This document shows positions 8,019-16,131 of a stretch of 64,000 bases of DNA, one piece after another. This DNA comes from Pseudomonas fluorescens (GTDB taxonomy: Bacteria; Pseudomonadota; Gammaproteobacteria; Pseudomonadales; Pseudomonadaceae): the NCBI RefSeq assembly GCF_040448305.1, contig NZ_CP148752.1:3038001-3102000 (forward strand). Reading direction: 5' to 3'. A program made the translations under genes and the position numbers. How positions within the stretch are numbered: the first letter of the stretch is position 1; every line of letters begins with the position of its first letter. The notes under the pieces were generated by a model that saw nothing but the letters and a program-made list of their open reading frames with translations, made no database searches and was not told the origin of the DNA.

Positions 8019-9470
8019 TCATTGCACAGCCGTGATGTCATCGAGTTTCCAGCTCTTGTCGAAATAGGTTTCTGTCGGCGCATACAGACGGAAGTAGCTG
8101 AACCAGTGTTTGCCCGGCAGGGTTTGCACCCAGTTGTCCTCAAAGCCTTTTGGCGCGGTCGGGCCGAAGTACAGGTCCACCGAGCCGTCGGCGTTTTTCT
8201 TCAAGTCCTGACGGGACGACAGGTCGGCCTTGCGCTGCGGGTTGTCGATCAGGCAGCGGCTGTCGATGTCGTATACGGTCATCGACCAGAACTGCCTGGC
8301 CGGCGGGTTGGCGCCGACGTGCAGGCGATAGCTTTTGCCGCCGTCGAGCCAGTTGCCCTTGCTGTCGGTGTAGGCGCCGAGGTAGGTCTGGCCCAGCCCC
8401 GGGGTTTTCGAGACCATGCCTTTGGTGTTGGTCACCGCCTCGTAGAACCAGGCGCTGCGCTCCCACAACTGGTCGTAATAGGCCACGCGCTGGGACGGAT
8501 CGGTGATGTTCAGCACGCTGTCCCATTGCCGGTCCGGCCAGAATCGGGCATTGGGGAAACGCTTGGCGAAGGTGTTGGCCTTGGCGATCAGTTCACCGAC
8601 CTGTGCACCCTGTTCCAGGGCCGCGCGTTGCTTGTCATTGGGGTTGAACAGCTTGTCCTTCTCGATACCCAGGCTGGCCAGCATGGCCATGTAGAAACGG
8701 TCGCGCTCGTTGACAGGTTCCTTCTGGATGATCTGGTGCAAGCGCTGCCAGTACGCCAGGCCACGAGGCTGGGTGCCGGACCAGGCTTTACCACCGGGAG
8801 ACAGCAGTCTGGTTCTGGCAGGCTCCGCTCGCTTGGCATACGGGTACATCTTGAATTGCTCGACCAGCGCCTTGCCCTTGGCCGGGTCTGGATCAAGCAC
8901 ACGAAAGCCCACCAGCACATTCATGGTTTCGGATTTGGCCAGGTAGTATTTATGGGCATCCGCTGGCGGCTCGGCACCCGGTGGCAATACCAGGTACTTG
9001 CCGCCCTTGCCTTTGTCCGGGCCGGTCTGGCCCATGTCGATGATCGCCCGCTGCCAGAAATCGCCCACGCCACCGGCAGTCGGGCCTGGCGGTAGTTCAA
9101 TCACCAGCGGCCCGGTTTCGTTGAGATCGACAAACCCGAGGATATACGGCGTGGTGGCGTTGGCCGTGATCACCCCGAGCTTGTCTTCGTAACTGTTGAG
9201 CACCATCAGGTCGCCGTTATGGGCACCCAGTTTGTCGCGGAATTCTTCCTGCCACTGGGCGTAGGACACCAGTGGCAAAGCCCACAGATAACTCTGGGTG
9301 GCCTGCTGGAAATCCAGTTCGGCGTAGAGCCTGGCGATCGACTCGTGGGCTGGCAGTTCGCCTTCCATGGCAATTTTGCCGATGCGAGTATCAAGTTCCT
9401 GGGCGCCCACGCCGCAGCTGGCGAACAGGGCCATCAGGCTGAAACCGGCTGTGCGAATTGCACCGTGCAT
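8019..9470 (-). CDS. DUF1254/DUF1214 secreted protein, full length
   Basis: A 483-residue protein with a signal peptide (ending near GVGAQE), an N-terminal DUF1254 domain (LPLVSYAQWQEEF, ANATTPYILGFVDL, LPPGPTAGGVGDFWQRA) and a C-terminal DUF1214 domain (GANPPARQFWSMTVYDIDSR through NWVQTLPGKHWFSYFRLYAP). These two-domain proteins are common in Proteobacteria and their biochemical role is unknown. The start is supported by AAGGA eight bases upstream. It lies 10 bp after the decayed barrel gene and 26 bp before the truncated DUF1254 gene, which suggests one transcript. It serves as an internal reference showing what the neighbouring short paralogue lacks. Confidence 0.88.
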   Translation of the reverse strand: MHGAIRTAGFSLMALFASCGVGAQELDTRIGKIAMEGELPAHESIARLYAELDFQQATQSYLWALPLVSYAQWQEEFRDKLGAHNGDLMVLNSYEDKLGVITANATTPYILGFVDLNETGPLVIELPPGPTAGGVGDFWQRAIIDMGQTGPDKGKGGKYLVLPPGAEPPADAHKYYLAKSETMNVLVGFRVLDPDPAKGKALVEQFKMYPYAKRAEPARTRLLSPGGKAWSGTQPRGLAYWQRLHQIIQKEPVNERDRFYMAMLASLGIEKDKLFNPNDKQRAALEQGAQVGELIAKANTFAKRFPNARFWPDRQWDSVLNITDPSQRVAYYDQLWERSAWFYEAVTNTKGMVSKTPGLGQTYLGAYTDSKGNWLDGGKSYRLHVGANPPARQFWSMTVYDIDSRCLIDNPQRKADLSSRQDLKKNADGSVDLYFGPTAPKGFEDNWVQTLPGKHWFSYFRLYAPTETYFDKSWKLDDITAVQ

Positions 9471-9480
9471 ATAAAAGTCC

Positions 9481-9829
9481 TTATTTACCGAAGGTGACGT
9501 TGATCCCGGTGTACAGCGTGAACTGTGGCAAGCCGTCGCCTTTGCGGTCGGCGGTCGGCGCGGTAATTTGCGGGCCGACGCCCAACTGCACGCCTTCAGT
9601 CTTGAGCAGGAAAATATCGAACAGGTTCAGGTTGCCGATGCCGGTGCTGTAACCGTTATGCGGATCGGGACGGGTGCTTACGGGGAGGGTGACGCGCAGT
9701 AATTGCGGGACACCGATAAAGTCATTCGGGGCCATCGTTGGCCGTCTCGGCGTTATCCGCGTGAGCACAAAAAGCAGGTGCGAGCGAAGTCACCCGGACA
9801 AAGGCGTACTTCCCCAATTTCTTAGACAT
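9481..9829 (-). pseudogene. Remnant of a barrel/neuromedin-U-like outer-membrane protein gene
   Basis: Two reading frames together give the ends of a longer secreted protein. The 5' part (ATG at 9829, stop 9722) encodes 35 residues with a signal-peptide look (MSKKLGKYAFVRVTSLAPAF, then HADNAETANDGPE). The sequence then continues in another frame (VPQLLRVTLPVSTRPD, TGIGNLNLFDIFLL, VQLGVGPQITAPTA) and jumps directly to a C-terminal strand-like end (GLPQFTLYTGINVTFGK). From memory, relatives are about 250-300 residues, with a long barrel between the GPQITAPTA-like and C-terminal segments. I infer a frameshift near 9730 and an internal deletion near 9550. It was the first gene of the cassette that includes both DUF1254 genes. 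Confidence 0.65.
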
Positions 9830-10197
9830 TATTCCCCCGGTTCCCTGGTGGCTGATTGGGCATACGGCCGTTATCTTTGGCCGTGACTGCGTAATCCCTT
9901 TCCGATCAAGCCTGTAGGACTCGTCGGATGAAGTTAGCAGCTAACCACGGGTTATCCAGTTGAATGGCTTAATTCTTTCGTTTTGTGTGTAGTTTTTTGT
10001 TAATTTCGTGTAATAAAAAGTAGATACAGATCAAAGGCTTACCAGAATAAGTTAAACCGCTATCTAGTCAGTGTGGGAGCGAGCCTGCTCGCGAAGTCGG
10101 CCTGTCAGTCAACATAAGTGTTGAATGTGACGACCTCTTCGCGAGCAGGCTCGCTCCCACAGGAAACTGAAGAAACAGCCGGTTCAGTCAGTGCATC
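9830..10197. other. Intergenic region with REPIN; no gene seen
   Basis: An AT-richer stretch (about 9960-10060, runs such as TTTTTTGTTAATTTCG and AATAAAAAGTAG) lies upstream of the minus-strand cassette and probably holds its promoter. The right half is a REP doublet. No convincing small gene. Confidence 0.6.
10072..10161. repeat. REP doublet (REPIN), intergenic
   Basis: TGTGGGAGCGAGCCTGCTCG on the left and the inverted copy GCGAGCAGGCTCGCTCCCAC on the right flank a loop of about 45 bp. It lies between the decayed barrel gene and the yciI-like gene. Confidence 0.95.
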
Positions 10198-10623
10198 TCA
10201 ATTCTTCTTTGCTTGCTCCCAAACCCGCTCTTCCTGCTCGCGCAGTTCTGGTGTGAACTCGTCACCAAAATCTTCGGCTTCAAACACCTGGCGAATCTCG
10301 ATCTCGGCCTCGGTACCCGGCATCGGGTTGGGGCAGCGCTTGACCCATTCGATGGCTTCTTCTTTGGACTTCACTTTCCACAACCAGAAACCGGCAATCA
10401 GTTCCTTGGTTTCGATGAAGGGGCCGTCGATTACCGTATGTTTGTCACCGGAAAATTTTACCCGTGCGCCCTTGCTGCTCGGGTGCAGGCCTTCGCCCGC
10501 GAGCATGATGCCGGCCTTGACCAGTTCTTCGTTGTAGTTGCCCATGGCCGTCAGCAGTTCCTGGCTGGGCATGACACCGGCTTCGGAATCCTGGCTGGCC
10601 TTGATGATGATCATGAATCGCAT
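10198..10623 (-). CDS. YciI family (DGPF domain) protein
   Basis: A 141-residue cytoplasmic protein of the YciI/DGPF family (dimeric alpha-beta barrel fold). It begins MRFMIIIKASQDSE and carries the signature DGPFIETKELIAGFWLWKV near residues 66-84, followed by a helix with EEAIEWVKRCPNPMPG. In other genomes such proteins often sit beside ECF sigma factors; none is adjacent here, so no pathway is suggested. The acidic C-terminal tail (EDFGDEFTPELREQEERV) is typical of the longer subgroup. No catalytic role can be assigned. Confidence 0.88.
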   Translation of the reverse strand: MRFMIIIKASQDSEAGVMPSQELLTAMGNYNEELVKAGIMLAGEGLHPSSKGARVKFSGDKHTVIDGPFIETKELIAGFWLWKVKSKEEAIEWVKRCPNPMPGTEAEIEIRQVFEAEDFGDEFTPELREQEERVWEQAKKN

Positions 10624-11033
10624 GGTCTTGTCTCCGTTGCAGTTGAGTGGCTCGATTTGTAGTCGAACGACGGTGGAGCAATTCGACAGAGTATTAACAA
10701 AAGTTTTCGTCGATGACGTGTCCCGTGCCTTTCGTCATGAACATCGGGTAGCGGCGGGTGAGGGCGTACTCTGTACTTTTACCGACTTGTTCGGCTGACA
10801 CACGAACCCTGTGGGAGCGAGCTTGCTCGCGATGGCGTCAGATCAAACACCAGCGATGTTGAATGACATTGCGCTTTCGCGAGCAAGCCCGCTCCCACAG
10901 GTTTGTGGGTTGTATCCAGTTTTGTGCCCTGTTACATGACAATTTATGTTTGACCATAGGTCGTAGGACAATTTCGTGGTTAACTTCGGCCTCGTCAAAA
11001 TTCTCCACCACAACGTTCAGAAGGACTCCGTTC
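10624..11033. other. Divergent intergenic region with REPIN; no gene seen
   Basis: This 410 bp gap separates the minus-strand yciI-like gene from tpx. It contains a REP doublet in the middle and should hold the tpx promoter in its right part, but no strong sigma-70 boxes with correct spacing were identified. The tpx ribosome-binding site (AAGGA) is at its end. Confidence 0.55.
10809..10900. repeat. REP doublet (REPIN), intergenic
   Basis: CTGTGGGAGCGAGCTTGCTC on the left and the inverted copy GCGAGCAAGCCCGCTCCCAC on the right; the right copy differs slightly (AAGCCCGC). It lies between the yciI-like gene and tpx. Confidence 0.95.
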
Positions 11034-11534
11034 ATGGCTCAAGTCACTCTTAAAGGCAACCCGGTTCAAGTCAACGGCCAACTGCCACAAGCCGGTTCCA
11101 AGGCGCCAGCCTTTTCCCTGGTTGCCGGCAATCTGTCCGACGTCACCCTGAAAGATTTTGCCGGCAAGCGCAAAGTGCTGAACATCTTCCCAAGCGTTGA
11201 TACCCCGACCTGCGCCACTTCCGTGCGCCAGTTCAACGCCAAGGCCAGCGACGTGGCGAACACCGTTGTTCTGTGCATCTCCGCTGACCTGCCGTTCGCC
11301 CAAGCCCGCTTCTGCGGCGCCGAAGGCCTGGAAAACGTACAGAATCTGTCGACCCTGCGCGGTGCCGAGTTCATCCAGAACTACGGCGTTGCCATCGCCG
11401 ACGGCCCGCTCAAAGGCCTGACCGCCCGTGCCGTCGTGGTTCTGGACGAAAATGACAACGTGCTGCACAGCGAGCTGGTTGGTGAAATCGCTGACGAACC
11501 GAACTACGAAGCGGCACTTGCTGTTCTCAAGTAA
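11034..11534 (+). CDS. tpx: Thiol peroxidase (atypical 2-Cys peroxiredoxin)
   Basis: A 166-residue Tpx-type peroxiredoxin that reduces hydrogen peroxide and alkyl hydroperoxides using thioredoxin. The peroxidatic cysteine is Cys60 in SVDTPTCATS and the resolving cysteine is Cys94 in ADLPFAQARFCGAEG, the spacing expected of Tpx. Length matches E. coli Tpx (168). No signal peptide is seen. The start MAQVTLKG is supported by AAGGA about 8 bp upstream; a longer in-frame reading passes through the REP element and is not credible. Monocistronic, with a terminator hairpin 21 bp downstream. Confidence 0.97.
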   Translation: MAQVTLKGNPVQVNGQLPQAGSKAPAFSLVAGNLSDVTLKDFAGKRKVLNIFPSVDTPTCATSVRQFNAKASDVANTVVLCISADLPFAQARFCGAEGLENVQNLSTLRGAEFIQNYGVAIADGPLKGLTARAVVVLDENDNVLHSELVGEIADEPNYEAALAVLK

Positions 11535-11555
11535 GTTAGCTCCATTACAATTGTT

Positions 11556-11588
11556 AACGGCCTGGCTCTGTCCAGGCCGTTTTCATTT
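11556..11588 (+). terminator. Rho-independent terminator of tpx
   Basis: A GC-rich hairpin AACGGCCTGG-CTCTGT-CCAGGCCGTT is followed by TTCATTT, 21 bp after the tpx stop. Confidence 0.85.
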
Positions 11589-11713
11589 GTGCTTCAGTGT
11601 CTTACACAAAACTCCTGTTACGTAAGCCAAAGGTAAATTGCCGGTAAAGGCGCTTTGCTTAAAACCCGCCAGTGCTTATCGTTCAGCCTCATGTAAAAAA
11701 GCCCACGCGCCCA

Positions 11714-13030
11714 ATGGTTGATCACTCAATGCAATCCTCCGCTTCCCGTAGTCCCCGTCGCTGGCTGTTCGGCCTGCTTGTCCTGTTGGTCATCGCTGGC
11801 CTGTGCTGGAAATTCTGGCCCGGCAGCGCTGCACCCAAAGAGGCTGCGGGGCAGAAAGCCGTCGCCGGGCAAACCGGCAGGTCAGGCGGAATGCGACCTG
11901 GATTCGGTGGCGCGTCCGGACCGGTACCGGTGCGAGTGGCGCCGGCGGTCAAGGGTGATTTCCCGCTGTATTTCAAGGCGCTGGGCACGGTCACGGCGCT
12001 GAACACCATCAATGTCCGCAGCCGCGTCGGCGGTGAGCTGGTCAAGATCTATTTCGAAGAAGGGCAGATGGTCAAGGCCGGCGACCTGCTCGCCGAAATC
12101 GACCCGCGCCCTTACCAGAATGCCTTGCTCCAGGCCGAGGGCACCTTGCTGCAGAATCAGGCGCAGCTGAAAAACGCCCAGGTCGACGTCGAGCGCTATC
12201 GCGGCCTGTACCGCGAAGACAGTATTGCCAAGCAGACCCTGGACACCGCCGAGGCGCTGGTCGGTCAATTCCAGGGCACGGTCAAGACCAATCAGGCAGC
12301 GGTCAACGACGCCAAGCTCAATCTCGAATTCACCCGGATCCGCGCACCGATCACCGGTCGCGTCGGCCTGCGTCAACTGGACGTCGGCAACCTGGTCGCG
12401 GCCAACGACACCACCGCATTGGCGATCATCACCCAGACCCAACCGATCAGCGTGGCCTTCACTCTCCCGGAAAACAGCCTCGACACCGTGCTGGCCCGTT
12501 ATCGCAGCGGCGCTAAACTGCCGGCTGAAGCCTGGGATCGCGGTGATACCAAATTGCAAGCCACTGGCGTGCTGCAGAGCCTGGACAACCAGATCGACAT
12601 CACCACCGGCACCCTGAAATTCAAGGCCCGTTACGAGAACCGCGATCAGTCGCTGTTCCCCAACCAGTTTGTCAACGTGCGCCTGCTGGCCGACACCCTC
12701 AAAGACGTAGTACTGGCGCCTTCCGCCGCGATCCAGTTCGGCACCAACGGCACGTTCGCCTATGCCCTGGACGGTGACAAGAAGGTCAAGATCCGTCAGT
12801 TGAAAGTCGGCGCCAGTGACGGCGTGAACACCGTGGTCACCGAAGGCCTGTCCGCGGGCGACCGGGTCGTGTTGGAAGGCACCGACCGCCTGAAGGACGG
12901 CAGCGACGTGGAGGTGGTCAACGACAGCCAGGACGTGCCGACCACGCCAACCGAACACCTGCAAGGCGGGTCGGCGGTCAACGCGGCTGAGCCTGCGACC
13001 ACTGACAAGGCGAAAAAGGGCGGCGCATGA
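11714..13030 (+). CDS. muxA: RND efflux periplasmic adaptor MuxA/MdtA
   Basis: Membrane-fusion protein of an MdtABC/MuxABC-OpmB tripartite multidrug pump, 438 residues. An uncleaved N-terminal membrane segment (RWLFGLLVLLVIAGLCWKF) is followed by the biotinyl-lipoyl half-motifs (RVGGELVKIYFEEGQMVKAG and FTRIRAPITGRVGLRQLDVG), a helical hairpin between them, a beta-barrel domain and a membrane-proximal domain. The start MVDHSMQSSASRS was chosen; the ATG five codons later is equally possible, and a longer upstream extension is unlikely. The 3' end overlaps muxB by 4 bp (ATGA). The symbol follows P. aeruginosa muxABC-opmB; mdtA would be the enteric name. Confidence 0.93.
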   Translation: MVDHSMQSSASRSPRRWLFGLLVLLVIAGLCWKFWPGSAAPKEAAGQKAVAGQTGRSGGMRPGFGGASGPVPVRVAPAVKGDFPLYFKALGTVTALNTINVRSRVGGELVKIYFEEGQMVKAGDLLAEIDPRPYQNALLQAEGTLLQNQAQLKNAQVDVERYRGLYREDSIAKQTLDTAEALVGQFQGTVKTNQAAVNDAKLNLEFTRIRAPITGRVGLRQLDVGNLVAANDTTALAIITQTQPISVAFTLPENSLDTVLARYRSGAKLPAEAWDRGDTKLQATGVLQSLDNQIDITTGTLKFKARYENRDQSLFPNQFVNVRLLADTLKDVVLAPSAAIQFGTNGTFAYALDGDKKVKIRQLKVGASDGVNTVVTEGLSAGDRVVLEGTDRLKDGSDVEVVNDSQDVPTTPTEHLQGGSAVNAAEPATTDKAKKGGA

Positions 13031-16000
13031 ATCTCTCGCGGCTGTTCATCCTTCGCCCGGTAGCCACCACGCTGAGCATGCTGGCCATTATCCTGGCCGG
13101 CGTCATCGCCTATCGGCTGCTGCCAGTGTCGGCATTGCCCCAGGTCGATTACCCGACCATTCGCGTCATGACCCTGTACCCCGGCGCCAGCCCGGATGTC
13201 ATGACCAGTGCGGTGACCGCGCCGCTTGAACGGCAGTTCGGGCAGATGCCCGGCCTGACGCAAATGGCCTCCACCAGTTCCGGCGGGGCGTCGGTGCTGA
13301 CCCTGCGTTTCAGCCTCGACATCAACATGGACGTGGCCGAGCAACAAGTGCAGGCAGCGATCAACGCCGCGACCAACCTGTTGCCCAAGGACCTGCCGGC
13401 ACCGCCGGTGTACAACAAGGTCAACCCGGCCGATACGCCGGTGCTGACCCTGGCCATCACCTCCAAGACCATGCTGTTGCCCAAGCTCAACGATCTGGTC
13501 GATACCCGCATGGCGCAGAAGATTGCCCAGATCAGCGGCGTCGGCATGGTCAGCATTGCCGGTGGCCAACGCCAGGCTGTGCGCATCAAGGTCAATCCGG
13601 AAGCCCTGGCCGCCAATGGCCTGAACCTGTCGGATGTGCGCACCCTGATCGGCGCCTCCAACGTCAACCAGCCCAAGGGCAACTTCGACGGCCCGACCCG
13701 GGTCTCGATGCTCGATGCAAACGATCAACTGACCTCACCCAAGGACTACGCCAACCTGATCCTGGCCTACGCCAATGGCGCACCGTTGCGCCTCAAGGAC
13801 GTGGCGGAAATCGTCGACGGTGCCGAGAACGAGCGGCTCGCTGCGTGGGCCAACGAGAACCAGGCCGTGCTGTTGAACATCCAGCGTCAGCCCGGCGCCA
13901 ACGTGATCGAGGTGGTGGACCGGATCAAGGCACTGTTGCCGAGCATCACCGACAACCTGCCGGCCGGCCTCGACGTGGTGGTGCTGACCGACCGCACCCA
14001 GACCATCCGCGCCTCGGTCAAGGATGTGCAGCACGAATTGCTGATCGCCATCGCCCTGGTGGTCATGGTCACCTTCCTGTTCCTGCGTCGCGCCAGCGCC
14101 ACGATCATTCCGTCGGTGGCCGTGCCACTGTCGCTGATCGGTACGTTCGGCGTGATGTATCTGGCGGGGTTCTCGGTCAACAACCTGACCCTGATGGCCC
14201 TGACCATCGCCACCGGTTTCGTGGTGGACGACGCGATCGTCATGCTGGAGAACATTTCCCGATACATCGAAGAAGGCGACAGCCCTCTGAACGCGGCGCT
14301 CAAGGGCGCCAAGCAGATCGGTTTCACCCTGATCTCCCTGACGTTGTCGCTGATCGCCGTGCTGATTCCGCTGCTGTTCATGGCGGACGTGGTCGGGCGG
14401 CTATTCCGCGAGTTTGCCATCACGCTCGCGGTGGCGATCCTGATTTCCCTGGTGGTTTCCCTGACCCTGACGCCGATGATGTGCGCGCGGTTGCTCAAGC
14501 GTGAACCCAAGGAAGCAGAGCAGGGCCGCTTCTATCGTGCCAGCGGTGCGTTCATCGACTGGATGATCGCCGCCTACGGACGCAAGTTGCAGTGGGTGCT
14601 CAAGCACCAGCCGCTGACTTTGATGGTGGCCATTGGCACTTTGGCGCTGACGGTATTCCTCTACATGGTGGTGCCCAAGGGCTTCTTCCCGGTGCAGGAC
14701 ACCGGCGTCATCCAGGGCATATCCGAAGCGCCGCAATCGATTTCCTTCACCGCCATGAGCGAGCGCCAGCAGGAACTGGCCAAGGTCATCCTGGCCGACC
14801 CGGCGGTCGAGAGCCTGTCCTCCTACATTGGCGTGGATGGCGACAACTCGACCCTCAACAGCGGTCGGTTGCTGATCAACCTCAAGTCGCACCGCGACCG
14901 CGACCTGAGCGCCACGCAAGTGATTGCCCGGCTGCAACCGGAACTGGACAAACTGGTCGGCATCCGCCTGTTCATGCAGCCGGTGCAGGACCTGACCATC
15001 GAAGACCGGGTCAGCCGCACGCAGTACCAGTTCAGCATGTCGTCGCCGGACTCTGAGTTGCTGAGCCTGTGGAGCGGGCGTCTGGTCGAGGCCCTGGCCG
15101 ACCGGCCGGAATTGACCGACGTCGCCAGCGATTTGCAGGACAAGGGCTTGCAGGTCTACCTGGTGATCGACCGCGATGCGGCGTCGCGGGTCGGTGTGTC
15201 GGTGTCGAACATCACTGATGCGCTGTACGACGCCTTCGGTCAGCGGCAGATTTCCACGATCTACACCCAGGCCAGTCAGTACCGCGTGGTGCTGCAATCG
15301 CAGTCCGGCGAGAAAATCGGCCCGGATGCGTTGAACCAGATTCACGTCAAGACCACCGGTGGCGGTCAGGTGCGTCTGTCCAGCCTGGCGCATATCGAAG
15401 AGCGCCAGGCGCAACTGGCGATCACCCACATCGGCCAGTTCCCGGCGGTGATGATGTCCTTCAACCTGGCGCCCGGCGTGGCGCTGGGGCATGCGGTCGA
15501 GATCATCGAGCAGGTGCAGAAGGACATCGGCATGCCGATTGGCGTGCAGACCCAGTTCCAGGGCGCGGCGCAGGCGTTCCAGGCTTCGTTGTCGAGCACC
15601 TTGCTGCTGATCCTGGCGGCGGTGGTGACCATGTACATCGTGCTGGGCGTGCTCTACGAGAGCTACATCCACCCGATCACCATTCTTTCGACCCTGCCGT
15701 CGGCGGCGGTGGGCGCCTTGCTGGCGTTGATCCTCAGCGGCAACGACCTGGGCATGATCGCAATCATCGGCATCATTCTGCTGATCGGCATCGTGAAGAA
15801 GAACGCGATCATGATGATCGACTTTGCCCTCGACGCCGAGCGCAACCAGGGCATGGACCCGCAGACGGCGATCTATCAGGCGGCCTTGCTGCGTTTCCGG
15901 CCGATCCTGATGACCACCCTGGCGGCATTGTTCGGTGCCGTGCCGTTGATGCTGGCCACCGGTTCCGGCGCGGAACTGCGCCAGCCGCTGGGTCTGGTGA

Positions 16001-16131
16001 TGGTCGGCGGCCTGTTGCTGAGCCAGATTCTGACGCTGTTCACTACGCCTGTGATTTACCTGTATTTCGATCGTCTCGGTCGGCGCTGGGGCCGCAAGCC
16101 TGAGTCCGTGGAAGCGGTAGAGCAGCCATGA
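13027..16131 (+). CDS. muxB: RND efflux transporter MuxB/MdtB
   Basis: A 1034-residue inner-membrane proton-drug antiporter subunit of the RND superfamily. It has a first membrane span after NLSRLFILRPVATTLSM, a large periplasmic loop, a TM4 segment containing the proton-relay aspartates (GFVVDDAIVMLENISR), a second loop, and a C-terminal membrane block with GIVKKNAIMMIDFALDAE. MdtB and MdtC form a heterotrimer, and the presence of a second RND gene directly downstream fits that. It overlaps muxA and muxC by 4 bp each. Assignment of B versus C rests on gene order. Confidence 0.95.
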   Translation: MNLSRLFILRPVATTLSMLAIILAGVIAYRLLPVSALPQVDYPTIRVMTLYPGASPDVMTSAVTAPLERQFGQMPGLTQMASTSSGGASVLTLRFSLDINMDVAEQQVQAAINAATNLLPKDLPAPPVYNKVNPADTPVLTLAITSKTMLLPKLNDLVDTRMAQKIAQISGVGMVSIAGGQRQAVRIKVNPEALAANGLNLSDVRTLIGASNVNQPKGNFDGPTRVSMLDANDQLTSPKDYANLILAYANGAPLRLKDVAEIVDGAENERLAAWANENQAVLLNIQRQPGANVIEVVDRIKALLPSITDNLPAGLDVVVLTDRTQTIRASVKDVQHELLIAIALVVMVTFLFLRRASATIIPSVAVPLSLIGTFGVMYLAGFSVNNLTLMALTIATGFVVDDAIVMLENISRYIEEGDSPLNAALKGAKQIGFTLISLTLSLIAVLIPLLFMADVVGRLFREFAITLAVAILISLVVSLTLTPMMCARLLKREPKEAEQGRFYRASGAFIDWMIAAYGRKLQWVLKHQPLTLMVAIGTLALTVFLYMVVPKGFFPVQDTGVIQGISEAPQSISFTAMSERQQELAKVILADPAVESLSSYIGVDGDNSTLNSGRLLINLKSHRDRDLSATQVIARLQPELDKLVGIRLFMQPVQDLTIEDRVSRTQYQFSMSSPDSELLSLWSGRLVEALADRPELTDVASDLQDKGLQVYLVIDRDAASRVGVSVSNITDALYDAFGQRQISTIYTQASQYRVVLQSQSGEKIGPDALNQIHVKTTGGGQVRLSSLAHIEERQAQLAITHIGQFPAVMMSFNLAPGVALGHAVEIIEQVQKDIGMPIGVQTQFQGAAQAFQASLSSTLLLILAAVVTMYIVLGVLYESYIHPITILSTLPSAAVGALLALILSGNDLGMIAIIGIILLIGIVKKNAIMMIDFALDAERNQGMDPQTAIYQAALLRFRPILMTTLAALFGAVPLMLATGSGAELRQPLGLVMVGGLLLSQILTLFTTPVIYLYFDRLGRRWGRKPESVEAVEQP

